From an archaeon (GTDB lineage Archaea > Thermoproteota > Nitrososphaeria > Nitrososphaerales > CADDZS01), in assembly GCA_021806865.1 (NCBI GenBank), contig JAKAPU010000001.1:1-64000 (forward strand): DNA of 64,000 bases. The letters are read 5' to 3'. Below are positions 61,717 to 64,000 of the stretch, piece after piece (the first letter of the stretch is position 1; every line of letters begins with the position of its first letter). The position numbers and the translations under genes are program-made. A model generated the notes under the pieces. The model was given only the letters and a program-made list of their open reading frames with translations. It did not search any database and was not told the origin of the DNA.

Positions 61717-62979
61717 TCAGTAGTCCTGATACAGTATCTTACGATACACTAACCCTATTCGTCTTGCTACAGCAGACCAGGTGAAATCCTGTTCGGCTCT
61801 CCTTCTTCCGTTTGCACCCATCATTCTTGCCAATTTCACATCTTGAAGCAACTTTACAATCGCATTTGATAACTCATCAATTTGTCCATAATTGAACATT
61901 AGACCTGATTTTCCGTCTTCAACCACTTCTTCCAGACCACCCTTTCGAGACACGACAACTGGTCTTTCGCACGCCATTGCTTCGACAACAACTTTGCCAA
62001 ACGCTTCATAATACGATGGCAAAACAAATACACTTGCTAGTGAGTAGTAGTTCGGGAGCTCTATGTTCGGAATCCTGTCTGCAAGCACTACTTTTCCTTC
62101 AAGGTTGCTTTCCCTGATAGTCGCGTGAAGATAAGTCCAGTAATCTGTGGCGCCCAACCATTTCGGCACTCCGCCGATGCAAAGCAACGCCGCATCAGGG
62201 ACTTCTTGGACTACCTTTTCCATAGCTTTGATCAAATGTAAAAGGCCCTTGCGCAAACCAAAGTGTCCAACATACAACACAATTCTCTTGCCTTCCAGTA
62301 TCTTGAATTTCTCCGGTAGCCGGGCATCGAAAATGGGTCTGAATGTGTTAGTGTCGACTCCATTGTAAACAACCGCAATTTTCTTCTCGTTTATTGCATA
62401 ACTTGAAACTAGATCTGACTTTATTGCCTCACTCACAGTAACAATTCTATTTGCAATAGACCAGAGTAACTTCTCTCTCGACTGATAGTAAGCAATCTTA
62501 AGTGGAGAATAGTCATAGACGATTCGTCCGAATCGAAGTGCTACAGGCATATTGTGCGATCTGGTGGTTCCATGTACATGAGAGACGATAGGAGCTCGAA
62601 TAGTTTTTCGAAGAGGGGCCAAGAAAAAGCCTGTAGTGGCGTGTGTATGAACAATTGGTGTTTCACAGCTCGCAGTTAGCGTCCTAACTACACGAAGAGC
62701 ATTCGGTGTGAACGGATTTCCTATCCTATGTACACTTACTCCGTCGTCAACTTCGTTCTCTGACTGATTTCCATGTCTTCTGGCGATGACGATTACATCG
62801 TACCCCAGCCTCTTCTGTTCGTGTGAGAGGTTTGAAAATACAGGTTGAAGGCCAAAGGATGCTTTACCTGCCTCTGGATAGTCATCCACTAACCTCAGAA
62901 CGCTGATTAGTGATCTGTCTTTCAACCGACTACATCGCCTGTTTGATTCCGTATAGCCTGGACTTACCTCGACATTCAA
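61717..62979 (-). CDS. Glycosyltransferase, GT4 family
   Basis: A 420-residue GT-B enzyme with PVFSNLSHEQKRLGYDVIVIARRHG, HVHGTTRSHNMPVA, IVLYVGHFGLRKGLLHLIKAME, and PSYYEAFGKVVVEAMACERP. It probably adds a sugar to the surface glycan. ATG at 62979. The partial surface protein gene lies upstream on the same strand. Confidence 0.85.
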   Translation of the reverse strand: MNVEVSPGYTESNRRCSRLKDRSLISVLRLVDDYPEAGKASFGLQPVFSNLSHEQKRLGYDVIVIARRHGNQSENEVDDGVSVHRIGNPFTPNALRVVRTLTASCETPIVHTHATTGFFLAPLRKTIRAPIVSHVHGTTRSHNMPVALRFGRIVYDYSPLKIAYYQSREKLLWSIANRIVTVSEAIKSDLVSSYAINEKKIAVVYNGVDTNTFRPIFDARLPEKFKILEGKRIVLYVGHFGLRKGLLHLIKAMEKVVQEVPDAALLCIGGVPKWLGATDYWTYLHATIRESNLEGKVVLADRIPNIELPNYYSLASVFVLPSYYEAFGKVVVEAMACERPVVVSRKGGLEEVVEDGKSGLMFNYGQIDELSNAIVKLLQDVKLARMMGANGRRRAEQDFTWSAVARRIGLVYRKILYQDY

Positions 62980-63064
62980 TTACCAGTCGCAAGATATTCT
63001 CGTAGGTTCCTGACTCAACAACACTAAATGAGACACCATTTCAGACTTTCAAAGCAGTCGCTCA

Positions 63065-64000
63065 TTATTCTAGGTTCAACTCTGGTTTGGCTCTGCTCCG
63101 CCGACTTACAAATTTAAGATATGTAACAAAAACAGCTTCACCACCTATTAGAGCAACAAGAATTGTGAGAAGGGGTTTTACAGGATTATATGTTGGTTCA
63201 AAAATACTCTGCAGAACCCTAATCGAGTCAATGCCAGAAGACACATAGCTAACAATGAGCAGATGCGTCTGGCTCTGATAATACCAGCCTCCACGGGAAT
63301 TCAAGACCAATTGACTGCTGTTGAATTCTGGAAGAGAAATCTGGTCGTTCAAGACGACTTCCTTGATTGTTGCATTAAAGGGAATTGCCAGAATGACCGA
63401 CTGATTGGTTGACGAGGCTACCCGGAACAGATCTTGATTCGGAGCAGTCAATTGCAACGTTGACACCCCGGATGAGTAAAGCAGAGCGGAATAACTTGCC
63501 CTTGGAATTAAGTAAATTGGTGTCCAAGATTCAGGCGCGACTGTAAAATTCATATTGACAGCGTTTGATCCATAAAATGAATGAGTTGTGAAACCACTTA
63601 AATCGAGCGCCGAGAACTGTGCGCCTAGTCCGAAATAAGCAGGATCAAGATGAATTGACACGTTTTCTGGCGAAGTTCCAGAGTTTGTTAGCCAGAGCAG
63701 AAGGGGAGCTCCTGGAGATCCGGTAATGCTGTAAGATATCTTGGGCTCGTTCGGATTCTCGAACCATATTGGACTAGAGATGCCTTGTTGAATGTATGAT
63801 ATTGCATTTGACACCAACGTTGTCATATCTGAAGTCTGGTAAACGGAAGAAACATCTGGACCGCCTTCAATCACCAATACATTTCCAGTTCCGTAAGAGG
63901 TTTCCACCATCGTTAACCCTAAACTACTAGATATGGAAGTACCATTTGGTAGCAACTCAGACTTTACTGAACCGTAATAACTCGTATGATTTGTGATATC
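63065..64000 (-). CDS. Giant secreted surface protein, N-terminus cut by window edge
   Basis: At least 312 codons are open to the window edge, so the N-terminus is missing. The visible part holds the beta-sandwich region (SYSITGSPGAPLLLWLTNSG, then NVSIHLDPAYFGL), which aligns with SVDGTPGKPVLIWVGNND and FDIHLNAAFYG of the giant protein at 47.8-51.1 kb, and a C-terminal hydrophobic anchor with RRSRAKPELNLE. It lacks the long Ser/Thr stalk. Paralog of that protein; probably a membrane-anchored surface enzyme or scaffold. Confidence 0.75.
   Translation of the reverse strand, partial: DITNHTSYYGSVKSELLPNGTSISSSLGLTMVETSYGTGNVLVIEGGPDVSSVYQTSDMTTLVSNAISYIQQGISSPIWFENPNEPKISYSITGSPGAPLLLWLTNSGTSPENVSIHLDPAYFGLGAQFSALDLSGFTTHSFYGSNAVNMNFTVAPESWTPIYLIPRASYSALLYSSGVSTLQLTAPNQDLFRVASSTNQSVILAIPFNATIKEVVLNDQISLPEFNSSQLVLNSRGGWYYQSQTHLLIVSYVSSGIDSIRVLQSIFEPTYNPVKPLLTILVALIGGEAVFVTYLKFVSRRSRAKPELNLE

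Noticed and set aside
1..64000. CRISPR arrays, insertion sequences, rRNA genes
   Set aside because: No regularly spaced repeats, no transposase-like protein, and no rRNA-like stretches were seen in the window.

Overview
The window reads as chromosomal DNA of an archaeon of the TACK group, most likely a Nitrososphaeria/Thaumarchaeota-type organism. The evidence is an ESCRT-III/CdvB cell-division protein (16.0-16.7 kb), an archaeal Taw1-type wyosine synthase (20.0-21.3 kb), an F420-type LLM oxidoreductase, several KaiC-family ATPases, TrmB and HTH_45-like regulators, an archaeosortase with PEF/PEFG-type sorting tails, and many genes whose TATA-like box lies 23-32 nt before the start codon, as in leaderless archaeal transcripts. 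Many starts are TTG or GTG. No rRNA, tRNA, CRISPR array or insertion sequence was recognised. The exact lineage is inference.

Layout. 0-7.9 kb: a signalling block with three KaiC-like ATPases, a 1147-residue helical-repeat protein translationally coupled to one of them, a TrmB-like regulator and an SRPBCC protein. 8-22.7 kb: mixed core and accessory genes (DUF354 protein, membrane GT2, two MFS transporters, membrane-bound HTH protein, Ser/Thr-rich surface protein, multi-TM molybdopterin oxidoreductase of the sulfite oxidase family, CdvB, hotdog thioesterase, LLM oxidoreductase, GNAT, Taw1, one VapBC pair). 22.7-30 kb: a tightly overlapping minus-strand operon for activated sugars and lipid-linked glycan initiation (NDP-sugar pyrophosphorylase, small membrane protein, GlcNAc-1-P transferase, DUF354-HTH fusion, UDP-glucose dehydrogenase, PF04307 membrane protein, UDP-ManNAc-type dehydrogenase). 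30-40 kb: glycosyltransferases, epimerase, polysaccharide deacetylase, an archaeosortase and its probable substrates, and small zinc-finger proteins. 40-43.5 kb: a toxin-antitoxin island interrupted by an ACT/V4R-like protein. 43.7-64 kb: a surface-glycan region with epimerase, pyrophosphorylase, many GT2 and GT4 enzymes, a sulfotransferase beside a frameshifted APS kinase, an ABC exporter, and two giant secreted Ser/Thr-rich proteins (one cut by the window edge).

How it fits together. The sugar-nucleotide enzymes feed lipid-linked or exported glycan synthesis, the GTs and sulfotransferase build and decorate it, the ABC exporter may move it, and the archaeosortase probably processes secreted proteins that carry a PEF-type tail. 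The most interesting signal is a promoter module found three times (31.57, 36.34 and 39.31 kb): a 17-bp perfect palindrome, a second GTGA-led site exactly 21 nt further on, and a TATA box starting exactly 42 nt from the palindrome start. Two copies drive the two full-length sortase substrates and the third drives an unknown 103-residue protein, which points to a small co-regulated surface or biofilm regulon. Two further ORFs consist of little more than a PEF sorting tail (44.76 and 47.41 kb).
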